Source: an uncultured Oscillibacter sp. (GTDB lineage: Bacteria; Bacillota; Clostridia; Oscillospirales; Oscillospiraceae). Taken from it: a DNA stretch of 30,528 bases. The stretch covers positions 1 to 30,528 of the forward strand of contig CAJUDV010000029.1 in the NCBI GenBank assembly GCA_910585385.1, read 5' to 3'. This document shows positions 22,882 through 30,387 of the stretch, piece by piece. A program made the position numbers and the translations under genes. A model generated the notes under the pieces. That model was not told the DNA's origin. It saw only the letters and a list, made by a program, of their open reading frames with translations, and made no database searches. How positions within the stretch are numbered: the stretch's first letter is position 1; each line of letters opens with the position of its first letter.

Positions 22882-24192
22882 ATGTTTGATCAAGAACGGT
22901 TTCGGGAGTGGGTCCGCGGCACCGGGCTCTACGCTGTGGTTCTGGCAAAGTGGATATTCCTGTCTGTTGTGGTAGGGAGTTTGTGCGGCGTTGTGGGAGC
23001 GGTTTTTCACCTGAGCGTCCACTATGCGGCCGAGACCCGGGGGACGTACCCCTGGCTGCTGTGGTGCCTGCCCCTGGTGGGACTGGCCATTGTGGGATTC
23101 TATAAGCTGATGGGCACCGAGGGTATGGGCACCAACGATATTATCGACGCGGTGCACAAGGATAAGCGGCTTCCCATCCGGCTAGTGCCCTCCATTTTCC
23201 TTGGGACGATGCTGACCCATCTGTGCGGCGGCTCCGCCGGACGGGAGGGGGCGGCGCTGCAGATCGGCGGCACCATCGGTCAGCGGGTGGGACGCCTTCT
23301 GCGGCTGGACGACCAGGATTTGCGGGTGGCCACCCTGAGCGGTATGGCGGCCTGCTTTTCCGCCCTCTTCGGCACGCCCCTGACCGCCGTGATTTTCGCG
23401 GTCATGGGCATCAGCATCGGCACGATGTACCACACGGCCCTGCTGCCCTGTCTGATGTCGGCCCTGGCGGCCTTTGGCGTGTCCTTGGCCCTGGGGGTGG
23501 AGCCCACCCGCTTCACCGTGACGTCGCCGGAGATCGTAGTGGGCACGTTTTTGCGGGTGCTGCTGCTGTCGGTCCTCTTTGCCCTGGTGTCCATCCTGTT
23601 CTGCAAATTCATCCACGGGACGGAGCGCTGGATGCAGCGGTGGATTCCCAATCCCTGGGTCCGGGTGGTGGCAGGCGGACTGGCTATTGTTGCCCTGACG
23701 TACCTGGTGGGAACGAGGGACTACAACGGCGCGGGGATGGAGATCATCACCGCCGCCGTGGAGCGGGGAACCGCCCACCCCGCCGCCTTTCTCTTGAAGC
23801 TTCTCTTCACCGCCGTCACCCTGGCGGCAGGCTTCAAGGGCGGAGAGGTGGTGCCCTCCTTCTTTGTGGGAGCTACTTTGGGCTGTGTGGCGGCACCGCT
23901 GCTGGGGCTGCCGGCGGGCTTCGGCGCGGCGCTGGGACTGGTGTCCGTGTTCTGCGGCGTTACCAACAGTCCCGTGGCCTCCGTGTTCTTGTCGGTGGAG
24001 CTCTTCGGCTCCGAGGGGATTTGGTACTTTGCCCTGGCCTGCGGCATCAGCTATATGCTCTCTGGGTACAGCGGATTGTACAGCAGCCAGACCATTCTCT
24101 ACTCCAAGCTGAAAGCCCGGTACATCAACGTCCACGCCAACAGCCATCCCGTTTCTCCGGAGGGGGAGGGGGAGACGGCGGATCGTACATAG
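22882..24192 (+). CDS. CLC-family anion/proton antiporter, CLC-F (fluoride) type by key residues
   Basis: The 436-residue membrane protein has the CLC two-repeat fold and no CBS domains. The gating glutamate is E122 in GSAGREGAALQ. The anion-site motif usually GSGIP is EGMGTN, with Met82. The GxFxP motif is GGEVVP (Glu322-Val323-Val324), and Tyr400 occupies the central Tyr position. From memory, the Enterococcus CLC-F antiporter has M79, E118, E318-V319-T320 and Y396, so all line up with a constant 3-4 residue shift; the one difference is Thr to Val at 324. CLC-F proteins export fluoride in exchange for protons. Start ATG 22882 uses GAGGTG overlapping the upstream stop. It is operonic with the E2-fold protein. 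A terminator-like hairpin follows at 24247-24290. Confidence 0.9.
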   Translation: MFDQERFREWVRGTGLYAVVLAKWIFLSVVVGSLCGVVGAVFHLSVHYAAETRGTYPWLLWCLPLVGLAIVGFYKLMGTEGMGTNDIIDAVHKDKRLPIRLVPSIFLGTMLTHLCGGSAGREGAALQIGGTIGQRVGRLLRLDDQDLRVATLSGMAACFSALFGTPLTAVIFAVMGISIGTMYHTALLPCLMSALAAFGVSLALGVEPTRFTVTSPEIVVGTFLRVLLLSVLFALVSILFCKFIHGTERWMQRWIPNPWVRVVAGGLAIVALTYLVGTRDYNGAGMEIITAAVERGTAHPAAFLLKLLFTAVTLAAGFKGGEVVPSFFVGATLGCVAAPLLGLPAGFGAALGLVSVFCGVTNSPVASVFLSVELFGSEGIWYFALACGISYMLSGYSGLYSSQTILYSKLKARYINVHANSHPVSPEGEGETADRT

Positions 24193-24246
24193 AGGATCCT
24201 GGACCGGCCCGGAATCGGAGTTTTGACTGTAAAGGGATAAAATAGA

Positions 24247-24290
24247 CCTCCCGCGGCACACTATTTTAAACGTGCCACGGGAGGTTTTGT
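24247..24290 (+). terminator. Terminator-like hairpin whose 3' arm contains the next gene's Shine-Dalgarno
   Basis: CCTCCCG-C-GGCAC (24247-24259) pairs with GTGCC-A-CGGGAGG (24272-24284) with one internal mismatch, loop about 12 bases, followed by TTTTGTT. The GGGAGG of the 3' arm is also the ribosome binding site of the ATG at 24292. It can therefore act both as a transcription terminator after the CLC gene and as a translational lock on the DUF421 gene. Confidence 0.75.
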
Positions 24291-24291
24291 T

Positions 24292-24993
24292 ATGTCCGAG
24301 ATCCTGTCCCAGGTGGGACTCACCGCGCTGACGGCGCTGCTGTCCATTGTGGTGATGTTTCTCTTAACCAAGCTGATGGGCGCCAAGCAGGTGTCCCAGA
24401 TGACCATGTTCGATTACGTAACCGGTATCACCGTGGGCTCCATCGCGGCGGAGCTGGCCACGGAGCTGGAAGAACCGGTCAAGCCCCTGACTGCCATGGT
24501 AGTCTATGGATTTGTAGCCGCGCTGATCTCCATTGCCACCTGCAAGTCCCTGAAAATTCGGGCCTGGATCACGGGAAAGCCCCTGGTGCTGCTGGAGAAC
24601 GGCGTCATTTACCGGAAAAATTTGAAAAAGGCCAAGCTGGATCTGAATGAGTTTTTGACCTACTGCCGTATTGGCGGCTGGTTTGACCTGAATCAGCTCC
24701 AGACGGCGGTGCTGGAGCACAACGGATCCGTCAGCTTTCTGCCCAAGGAGAAGGACCGCCCCGCCACGCCCACGGATCTGGACCTGTCCCCGAAACAGTC
24801 GAATTTGCAAACGCCCTTTATTATGGACGGACGGCTGCTGCGGGACAATATCCGCCGGGCGGGCAAGGAGGAGGCCTGGGTTCAGCGTACCCTCCTCCGC
24901 CAGGGGTATCAAAACGAGGGAGAGGTCTTTCTGGCAGTGTGGGACGGGAACGAGAAATTGACGGTGTTTCCCATGAATGAGCGGGCGCTGTGA
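24292..24993 (+). CDS. DUF421 domain membrane protein (YetF/YcaP family)
   Basis: The product is 233 residues. Two to three N-terminal membrane helices (residues about 5-85) include LTKLMGAKQVSQMTMFDYVTG, the DUF421 signature. A cytoplasmic domain follows with GKPLVLLENGVIYRKNLKK and LNEFLTYCRIGGWFDLNQL, and a C-terminal segment ending WDGNEKLTVFPMNE. Function of the family is not settled; Bacillus YetF-type paralogues have been linked to spore membrane biology. Its ribosome binding site lies within the hairpin at 24247-24284. Its stop overlaps or abuts the next small ORF. Confidence 0.92.
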   Translation: MSEILSQVGLTALTALLSIVVMFLLTKLMGAKQVSQMTMFDYVTGITVGSIAAELATELEEPVKPLTAMVVYGFVAALISIATCKSLKIRAWITGKPLVLLENGVIYRKNLKKAKLDLNEFLTYCRIGGWFDLNQLQTAVLEHNGSVSFLPKEKDRPATPTDLDLSPKQSNLQTPFIMDGRLLRDNIRRAGKEEAWVQRTLLRQGYQNEGEVFLAVWDGNEKLTVFPMNERAL

Positions 24994-25046
24994 CGGCCTG
25001 TCGCACCATTGGGCCCGGTCTTCCATATTCTGTCATGGGTGATGCT

Positions 25047-25235
25047 ATGAATAACAGCGGCTATGATCCTCTGGCCCTGACCACGACTATCGGCACCCTG
25101 GCGGTTGCCATCGCCTCCCGGTTGAACGACGCGGACTTGGGGATGGCGGCGGCGGTTTTGACCCAGCTGGGAGATACCCTGGCGACCATCGCCGTCCAGC
25201 GGGAGCGAAGCGCCCTTCCCGCATCTGAGCGATGA
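25047..25235 (+). CDS. Small DUF6774-like protein
   Basis: The product is 62 residues: MNNSGYDPLALTTTIGTLAV followed by AIASRLNDADLGMAAAVLTQ and LGDTLATIAVQRE. The pattern of an N-terminal helix, the acidic SRLNDADL turn and FTQLGDTLATI-type ending matches small DUF6774 proteins common in Clostridia, recalled from memory; their function is unknown. The start is uncertain: ATG 25047 follows GGGTG, ATG 25035 adds four residues, and a GTG at 24990 would overlap the DUF421 stop. It is probably the last gene of the DUF421 transcript, before a terminator. Confidence 0.7.
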   Translation: MNNSGYDPLALTTTIGTLAVAIASRLNDADLGMAAAVLTQLGDTLATIAVQRERSALPASER

Positions 25236-25239
25236 GCGG

Positions 25240-25280
25240 AAAAAAGGCTCTGGAAGCGGTACGCCGCCTCCGGGGCCTTT
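25240..25280. terminator. Terminator between DUF6774-like gene and csaB fusion gene
   Basis: A 17-bp stem (25243-25259 with 25264-25280) has two G-U pairs, one A-C mismatch and loop TACG. The minus strand continues into TTTTTT, so it is an efficient terminator for the minus-strand gene. On the plus strand no U-tract follows. Confidence 0.8.
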
Positions 25281-25297
25281 GCCGTATTGTCTTGCCG

Positions 25298-27526
25298 TCA
25301 CAGGCCCAGCAGCCTCCGGGCGGTGGAGACGTTTCCGCGCTCCATCTCCTGGAGACGGGCCACCGCGGCGGCCTGGGTCTCCGGACGGGCGGCCTGGGCG
25401 GCGGCCCGGTCCACCATGCTTTTTAGATTTTCCGCCGTCAGAGCGTTCAGATTGGTAAAGACCTCCTGGCCGATATACCGCAGGAAGGCGGAGACCTTGG
25501 GATCGTAGACCACGCCAGCCAGGGGGATGCCCTGCCCGGCGGCAAAGATCAGGGCGTGGAGCCGCATGGAGACCACCGCCTCCATCCTGGACAGGGCTCC
25601 GATGATGGCGCCGGCGCCGCCGGCATTGTCCAGAAAGTAATGAGGAATGCCGTCCAGCCCCTGGGCGGCCATCCGGTTGGCGGCAGAGTCCGGACCCTTT
25701 TCCACCGATACGAAAACCGGCGTCAGCCCATAGGTCTCATAGGCGTATCGGGCGGCCTGGCCGAAGAGGGAGGCCCTCTCCGCAAAGCCGGACCACTGGC
25801 GCAGGGCGAAGCAGAGGTACCGTCCCCGGGGCGGAATGCCGGCACGCAGGAGAACGCTGTCCACCACGTCGTTCCCCGCGGGGCGCAGCGTTAGGGCCGG
25901 GTCCGCCGTCAGCAGAATCTCCGGCTCTGTGACGCCCATGGACATAAGCTCTTCCCGGGAGTCAGGCTCCCGCAGGGTGATGACGTCCACATACCGGTTC
26001 AGAACCTTGGCGGAGAGCTGGCGGTGGTTTCCCCGGGTAACGGGGCCGATACCGCAGCCATACATCTGCACGGCGCATCCCGCCCGTTTGGCGGCCCGGA
26101 TATTCAGCAGATAGAACCACAGGGACCGCCGGGAGGTCACGTCCTGGATGAGGCTGCCGCCGCCGTTGATATAGAGTTTTGCCCGCCTCATGGCCCCCAG
26201 CCAGCCGGGAACGTTCATTCGGCTGACGGAGCGCACCCGGTAACTCAGCCGGGTCTCCCTGGGGTTTTTGGACAGCACCGTCACCGGCATATCCGGGTCA
26301 ATGGAGCGCATCTCCTGCAAGATGGCCTCCAGGATGGCGTCGTCCCCGGCGTTGCCCCGGCCGTAGGCCCCGCAGATCACCACGCCGTCCCGGTCCGCTT
26401 TGGGACGGGCGTGCCGCCGGAGGATCTCGCCGTAGATATGGAGCTGGGTGTCCACGGTCTTCTGGATGGAGAACTGGGAGGAGGCCTTTTGATAGAGCCT
26501 CTCCCCCATGTCATGCCGCAGGGCGTCGTCATTGCCCAGGTTCGCCAGGCGGCGGCCCAGGGTCTCCCAGTCCCCGGGGGTGAAGAGATAGCCGTTGACG
26601 CCGGTGTCGATGAGGTTTGGAATGCCGCCTACGGCGGTGGAGACAGTGGCCAGGTGAAACCGGGCTCCCTCCGTCAGGGCGTAGGAGAACGTCTCGGACA
26701 GCGAGGTGAGGGTGTTGATGTCCAGGGCGCTGTAAAAGCGGTCCATACCGCCGGAGATCCACCCGGCGAAAGTGACCTGCCGCTCCACGCCAAGCTCCTG
26801 GGCAAGGGCTGTCAGCCTGGCGCGCTCCGCGCCGTCCCCGGCGATGACCAGCCGCAGGCGGGGGCACGCCCGGTGGGCGTAGGCAAAGCCCCGGATGAGA
26901 GTGGCCATGTCCTTCACCGGGTTCAGCCGGGCGGCGATGCCCACCACCACGGAGTCCTCATCCACGTCCGCCCCCAGTCCCCGCAGGTACGCCAGCCGGT
27001 CTCCCTGGTCCGGGGCGGGGGTGAAGTCGATGCCGTTGTAGATGGCGTAGAACCGGTCCGGGGCGAAGCCCCGGGAGATCAGCAGGTCCACCATGGCGTC
27101 GGACACGCCGATGCGGTAATCCAGCCGCCGCAGCGCCAGGGCGTTGATGGTGCCGAAGGTGAGGCGGCTGAGAGGACGGCCCATATAGTCGATGCGGTAG
27201 TCGCTGTGGATGGTGCTGACCACCGGCAGACCGGTGGATTTTCGCAGCATGGCGCCGATCATGTTGGCCCGGGAGCCGTGGCAGTGGATGATCTGATAGC
27301 CACCGTCCCTGATATAGGCCGTCAGCTGCCGCCGGACGCGGAAGATGTGGTTTCCCGCCATGATCTCCGTGGGGATGCCCATAGCTCGGGCCTCCTGGGC
27401 GAAGGGGCCGTCCCGAAAGCAGACCAGCTGGGCGGTGATCGTCTTGTTCAGATTTTGCAGCAGGCTGAGGACGTGGGTTTTGGCCCCGCCGGAGTCCCCG
27501 CCGCTGATGAGGTGAATGACCTTCAT
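25298..27526 (-). CDS. csaB: Fusion of GT4 glycosyltransferase and polysaccharide pyruvyl transferase CsaB
   Basis: The product is 742 residues. Residues 1-375 form a GT-B family 4 glycosyltransferase: MKVIHLISGGDSGGAKTHVL, IAARLNPVKDMATLIRGF, and the E-x7-E donor motif in SLSETFSYALTEGA. Residues about 380-742 form a complete CsaB-type pyruvyl transferase, with VICGAYGRGNAGDDAILEAI, YINGGGSLIQDVTSRRSLWF, ALRQWSGFAERA and SMRLHALIFAAGQGIPLAGV. CsaB puts a pyruvate ketal on the secondary cell-wall polymer that binds SLH-domain proteins; the GT domain may act on the same polymer or its lipid-linked precursor. ATG 27526 has AAGG at good spacing. The frame stays open 600 bases upstream, but that part is antisense to the DUF4330 gene. 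Expressed from the divergent promoter at 27578-27606. Confidence 0.93.
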   Translation of the reverse strand: MKVIHLISGGDSGGAKTHVLSLLQNLNKTITAQLVCFRDGPFAQEARAMGIPTEIMAGNHIFRVRRQLTAYIRDGGYQIIHCHGSRANMIGAMLRKSTGLPVVSTIHSDYRIDYMGRPLSRLTFGTINALALRRLDYRIGVSDAMVDLLISRGFAPDRFYAIYNGIDFTPAPDQGDRLAYLRGLGADVDEDSVVVGIAARLNPVKDMATLIRGFAYAHRACPRLRLVIAGDGAERARLTALAQELGVERQVTFAGWISGGMDRFYSALDINTLTSLSETFSYALTEGARFHLATVSTAVGGIPNLIDTGVNGYLFTPGDWETLGRRLANLGNDDALRHDMGERLYQKASSQFSIQKTVDTQLHIYGEILRRHARPKADRDGVVICGAYGRGNAGDDAILEAILQEMRSIDPDMPVTVLSKNPRETRLSYRVRSVSRMNVPGWLGAMRRAKLYINGGGSLIQDVTSRRSLWFYLLNIRAAKRAGCAVQMYGCGIGPVTRGNHRQLSAKVLNRYVDVITLREPDSREELMSMGVTEPEILLTADPALTLRPAGNDVVDSVLLRAGIPPRGRYLCFALRQWSGFAERASLFGQAARYAYETYGLTPVFVSVEKGPDSAANRMAAQGLDGIPHYFLDNAGGAGAIIGALSRMEAVVSMRLHALIFAAGQGIPLAGVVYDPKVSAFLRYIGQEVFTNLNALTAENLKSMVDRAAAQAARPETQAAAVARLQEMERGNVSTARRLLGL

Positions 27527-27558
27527 AGAGCGCCTTTCTGTAAATTCCGAATTGTCTC

Positions 27559-27587
27559 TTGTGCATTGCCGGAAAGTATTATATAAT
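27559..27587 (+). promoter_or_regulatory. Promoter of DUF4330 gene (shares palindromic -10 with csaB promoter)
   Basis: TTGTGC (27559-27564), 17 bp, perfect TATAAT (27582-27587), 38 bp before the gene. The -10 lies inside the 20-bp perfect palindrome 27573-27592. Confidence 0.7.
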
Positions 27588-27606
27588 ACTTTGGAAACCT
27601 TGTCCA
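27578..27606 (-). promoter_or_regulatory. Promoter of GT4-CsaB gene (shares palindromic -10)
   Basis: Minus strand: TGGACA (27606-27601), 17 bp, perfect TATAAT (27583-27578). It is face-to-face overlapping with the plus-strand promoter, so the two cannot be occupied together. Confidence 0.7.
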
Positions 27607-27625
27607 GAAGATATGGAGGAGACAC

Positions 27626-28114
27626 ATGGAACAAAAAGCGAAACGGATTGGAAAGTTCAACATCATCGACATGATCGCCGTCATTTTGATTCTGGCGGCA
27701 GCGGCATTTATGGGCTGGAAGCTGCTGGGGCCGGACGACACCGCCGGCGCGCCCCGGGAGATGACCCAGGTCACCTACGTGGTGAAGGTGGAGGGCGTCC
27801 CGGCGGAGCTGTATGAGAACTGCGTCAATCACCTGCCATCCAAGCTGATGGCCTCCGGGGCCCTGGTGGGGGGCGAGATTGTTGCCGTGGATCAGGAGCC
27901 CTACTACGTCCTTAGTGCCAACGGCGAGTGGATTCTGGACGAGACCCACACCACGCTGCTCTTCACCGCGGAGACGGAGACCCCCGCCATGGAGGTCATG
28001 ACCACCAAGGTGGGAGATCAGGAGGTGCGCATCGGCAAGACGGACTACATCCTCAAGAGCGAGTTTATCGAGTTTGCCGACGGCACCATTGTGGACGTCC
28101 GCTGGGGCGAGTAA
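27626..28114 (+). CDS. DUF4330 domain membrane-anchored protein
   Basis: The product is 162 residues. A short basic cytoplasmic end (MEQKAKRIGKFNIID) and one membrane helix (about 16-34, MIAVILILAAAAFMGWKLLG) are followed by an extracytoplasmic domain. That domain has VTYVVKVEGVPAELYENCVN and VGDQEVRIGKTDYILKSEFI, the DUF4330 pattern. Family function is unknown; members are often next to wall polysaccharide/pyruvyl transferase genes, as here, suggesting a role at the cell surface. ATG 27626 has GGAGGAG. A strong terminator follows at 28139-28170. Confidence 0.9.
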   Translation: MEQKAKRIGKFNIIDMIAVILILAAAAFMGWKLLGPDDTAGAPREMTQVTYVVKVEGVPAELYENCVNHLPSKLMASGALVGGEIVAVDQEPYYVLSANGEWILDETHTTLLFTAETETPAMEVMTTKVGDQEVRIGKTDYILKSEFIEFADGTIVDVRWGE

Positions 28115-28138
28115 GGGATTTGACAAATTGGACAGACG

Positions 28139-28170
28139 GAGGGACGGCGCAAAAGCGCCGTCCCTCTTTT
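28139..28170 (+). terminator. Intrinsic terminator of DUF4330 gene
   Basis: GAGGGACGGCGC (28139-28150), loop AAAA, perfect complement (28155-28166), then TTTT. Confidence 0.92.
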
Positions 28171-28228
28171 GGCGCGGGGCGGGAGCCCGGCTATGGCCGG
28201 CATGGTTGAAAGAGGCGGTTATTCCTTT

Positions 28229-30385
28229 TCAGCCGCGCTGACCGTGTTTTTTGTCGGTTTCCCGGATTTCCAGGGCCCGGCACACCTGGGCCAGGGTCAG
28301 GCGGTACACGCCGTAGATCAGGGCGGACACCGCCGCCACCACCGCCAGGTTGGCCAGGAGGCCCGCCGCCTCGCTGGGCGTAATGCCCGCGGGACTGCCG
28401 TTGAAGTACATAATCATGACATAAAAGGCGTAAATCAACCCCGTGCCCGCCAGGGCGGGCACCAGGAACACCCGCTTCACCTGCCCCCGGACGGAGCGGC
28501 GGAGATAGGCGTTGGAGGCCCCCAAATGCCTGAGGTCGTCGTAGACCTTCCGGTTTGTCAGGGCAATGGTCATGCACCGGGTATAGGCAATCACAAACAC
28601 GGCGGCAAAGCACACCACAGCCACAAAGACAAAGAGGATGAGGAACACCGCCGAGGTCTTTACAAAGTCCATCCTGTCCAAAATCCGGAACTCAGGCATG
28701 TACTGCCAGTTCATCCGGAAGGCGGAGCTGTCCCGCTGGGCGTAGTCGATGACGGTAAAGCCGTATTCCGCGCAGTTCTCCCGGTCCAGGAAGTAAGCGC
28801 CCTCCTCCGCCAGGTACCGGTCCCGGACCACCGGGTCCCAGCCGTCAAACTGAGCCACGTCTACGGTAGAGCGGTCCACAATCTCGTTGAACAGGGCTTT
28901 GGCGAAGTCATAGGTCTCCTCGCAGTTTTCCACGTTGAAGCAGACCTGGGTCTCCTGCCACTCCTCCGGCAGACCCGCCCCCAGGGCGGCAAAGTCGGCA
29001 TCGTTCATCACATAGCGGGCAAAGAGACTGTCATAGCGCAGGGGCTCCAGGGACGTGACAGGGAGCTGTTCCCCGGTCAGATAGTTGGTCACGAGGCTCT
29101 TGTCCGGGGCAAAGCCCAGCTTGCTCCCCTCCATGTCGACGATGCCGCGAAGCTCGCCCGGGGCCAGGTCCACATGTTCCCCCGTCAGGGCCTCGTAGCC
29201 GGAAGCGGAGAGGAACAGCTCGGTGCTCATGACCTCTTTGTACTCCGCGCGCCAGGTGGTGCCCATGGGGCCCTCCTCCTCGATGTGGTCCTCGCCGTCC
29301 ACCGCCAGGCGGAGCATGGGGACGGCGGCGAAGTCCGTGACGGTCACGCCGTACTCCTCCGCCAAGGCCCGGACCTCCTCCTCCAGGGGGATGTCCAGGT
29401 CCGCCCGGAAGTTGTAGACGTAATCCACCGGACGCTGGTCATAGGAGATCATGGACCCGGTGCCCAGCATGGGGGTGTAGAAGCTGCCGAAGTACGCGCC
29501 GGCAATCAGCAGGGTCATCACCAGCATGTTCCGCACCGTCTGGCGGCCTTGAAAGCGCATCTGGCTGGTGGCGATCAGGTCCTTGTAGAGCTTCTTTTTC
29601 CCGTTCCAGCCGTTGACCACCGTGTGGAGCAGAATCATATAGAGGCCGGCCAAAGCGGGGACGTAAAAGACTGCGGTCAGACCCTCGGGAGGATACCAGT
29701 GAAGAACCACCACAAAGAAGGTGGAGGACATATAGCCCAGAAAGCCCCCCAGGGCCAGCAGGCCGATGCCAACGGGCCCGTACCACCGGGGCACATCCCG
29801 GATGGGCTCGGACTTGTGGGACTCCTGGACGATGTCAATGATGTTGGTCCGCTTCACGGACCGGCTTCCCAGAAGGAACATCATGACAATCACAAAGGCG
29901 GAAAAGGCCAGGGACCAGACGTAGGCGGCGGGGTTGAACACCAGGCGCATCTCCTCCGTATCCACCACGCAGAGGCGGAACACCTGCCACAGCACCCAGG
30001 CCAGGGGCCCGCCCAGGGCGGCCCCGGCGGCGCAGGAGCCCAGGGAGATCACCCCCAGCTCCCGGTACAGCTCCCTGCGGACCTGAGACCGGGAGGCTCC
30101 CAGGGCCAGGAACACGCCGGTCTCCCGGGACTTCTGCCGGAAGAAGAGGCCGGAGGCGTAGGTGGTGAAGACGGCGCAGCCCAGAACCGCCAGGGCAAAA
30201 ATCATCATGATCTGCTTCCGGCTGTCGCCTCCCTCAGGGAGGACGTTCAGGATGGTGGGGGCCCGCATCATGCAGACGTAGGCCGTAATCAGCAGCACGG
30301 AGAAGAAGCAGCAGCCCGCCAAAAGAGCATATTGCTTCTTGTTCCTCCGGCGCATCAGGGCATAAACCTCGGAAAAATGGCGCAT
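28229..30385 (-). CDS. FtsX-like ABC transporter permease (BceB-type)
   Basis: The product is 718 residues. One N-terminal membrane helix precedes an FtsX domain (about 60-180, KSRETGVFLALGASRSQVRR and ELGVISLGSCAAGAALGGPL). Further helices follow, then a large extracytoplasmic loop of about 230 residues (near 330-570) and a second FtsX-type helix bundle (VKRVFLVPALAGTG). This layout is that of BceB/VraG-type permeases, which with an ATPase remove or sense lipid-II-targeting peptides such as bacitracin. ATG 30385 is two bases after the ATPase stop, with GGGAGGG inside the ATPase end, so expression is coupled. The histidine kinase and regulator that usually accompany BceAB would be outside the window. 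Confidence 0.92.
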   Translation of the reverse strand: MRHFSEVYALMRRRNKKQYALLAGCCFFSVLLITAYVCMMRAPTILNVLPEGGDSRKQIMMIFALAVLGCAVFTTYASGLFFRQKSRETGVFLALGASRSQVRRELYRELGVISLGSCAAGAALGGPLAWVLWQVFRLCVVDTEEMRLVFNPAAYVWSLAFSAFVIVMMFLLGSRSVKRTNIIDIVQESHKSEPIRDVPRWYGPVGIGLLALGGFLGYMSSTFFVVVLHWYPPEGLTAVFYVPALAGLYMILLHTVVNGWNGKKKLYKDLIATSQMRFQGRQTVRNMLVMTLLIAGAYFGSFYTPMLGTGSMISYDQRPVDYVYNFRADLDIPLEEEVRALAEEYGVTVTDFAAVPMLRLAVDGEDHIEEEGPMGTTWRAEYKEVMSTELFLSASGYEALTGEHVDLAPGELRGIVDMEGSKLGFAPDKSLVTNYLTGEQLPVTSLEPLRYDSLFARYVMNDADFAALGAGLPEEWQETQVCFNVENCEETYDFAKALFNEIVDRSTVDVAQFDGWDPVVRDRYLAEEGAYFLDRENCAEYGFTVIDYAQRDSSAFRMNWQYMPEFRILDRMDFVKTSAVFLILFVFVAVVCFAAVFVIAYTRCMTIALTNRKVYDDLRHLGASNAYLRRSVRGQVKRVFLVPALAGTGLIYAFYVMIMYFNGSPAGITPSEAAGLLANLAVVAAVSALIYGVYRLTLAQVCRALEIRETDKKHGQRG

Positions 30386-30387
30386 GG

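Noticed and set aside
26024..27586. Plus-strand open frame of 520 codons
   Set aside because: It is antisense to the GT4-CsaB gene, which has clear domains. The composition is typical of a shadow frame.
27527..28126. Upstream in-frame extension of the GT4-CsaB gene (200 extra codons)
   Set aside because: It runs through the promoter region and antisense to the DUF4330 gene. The GT4 domain begins naturally at ATG 27526 with a ribosome binding site.
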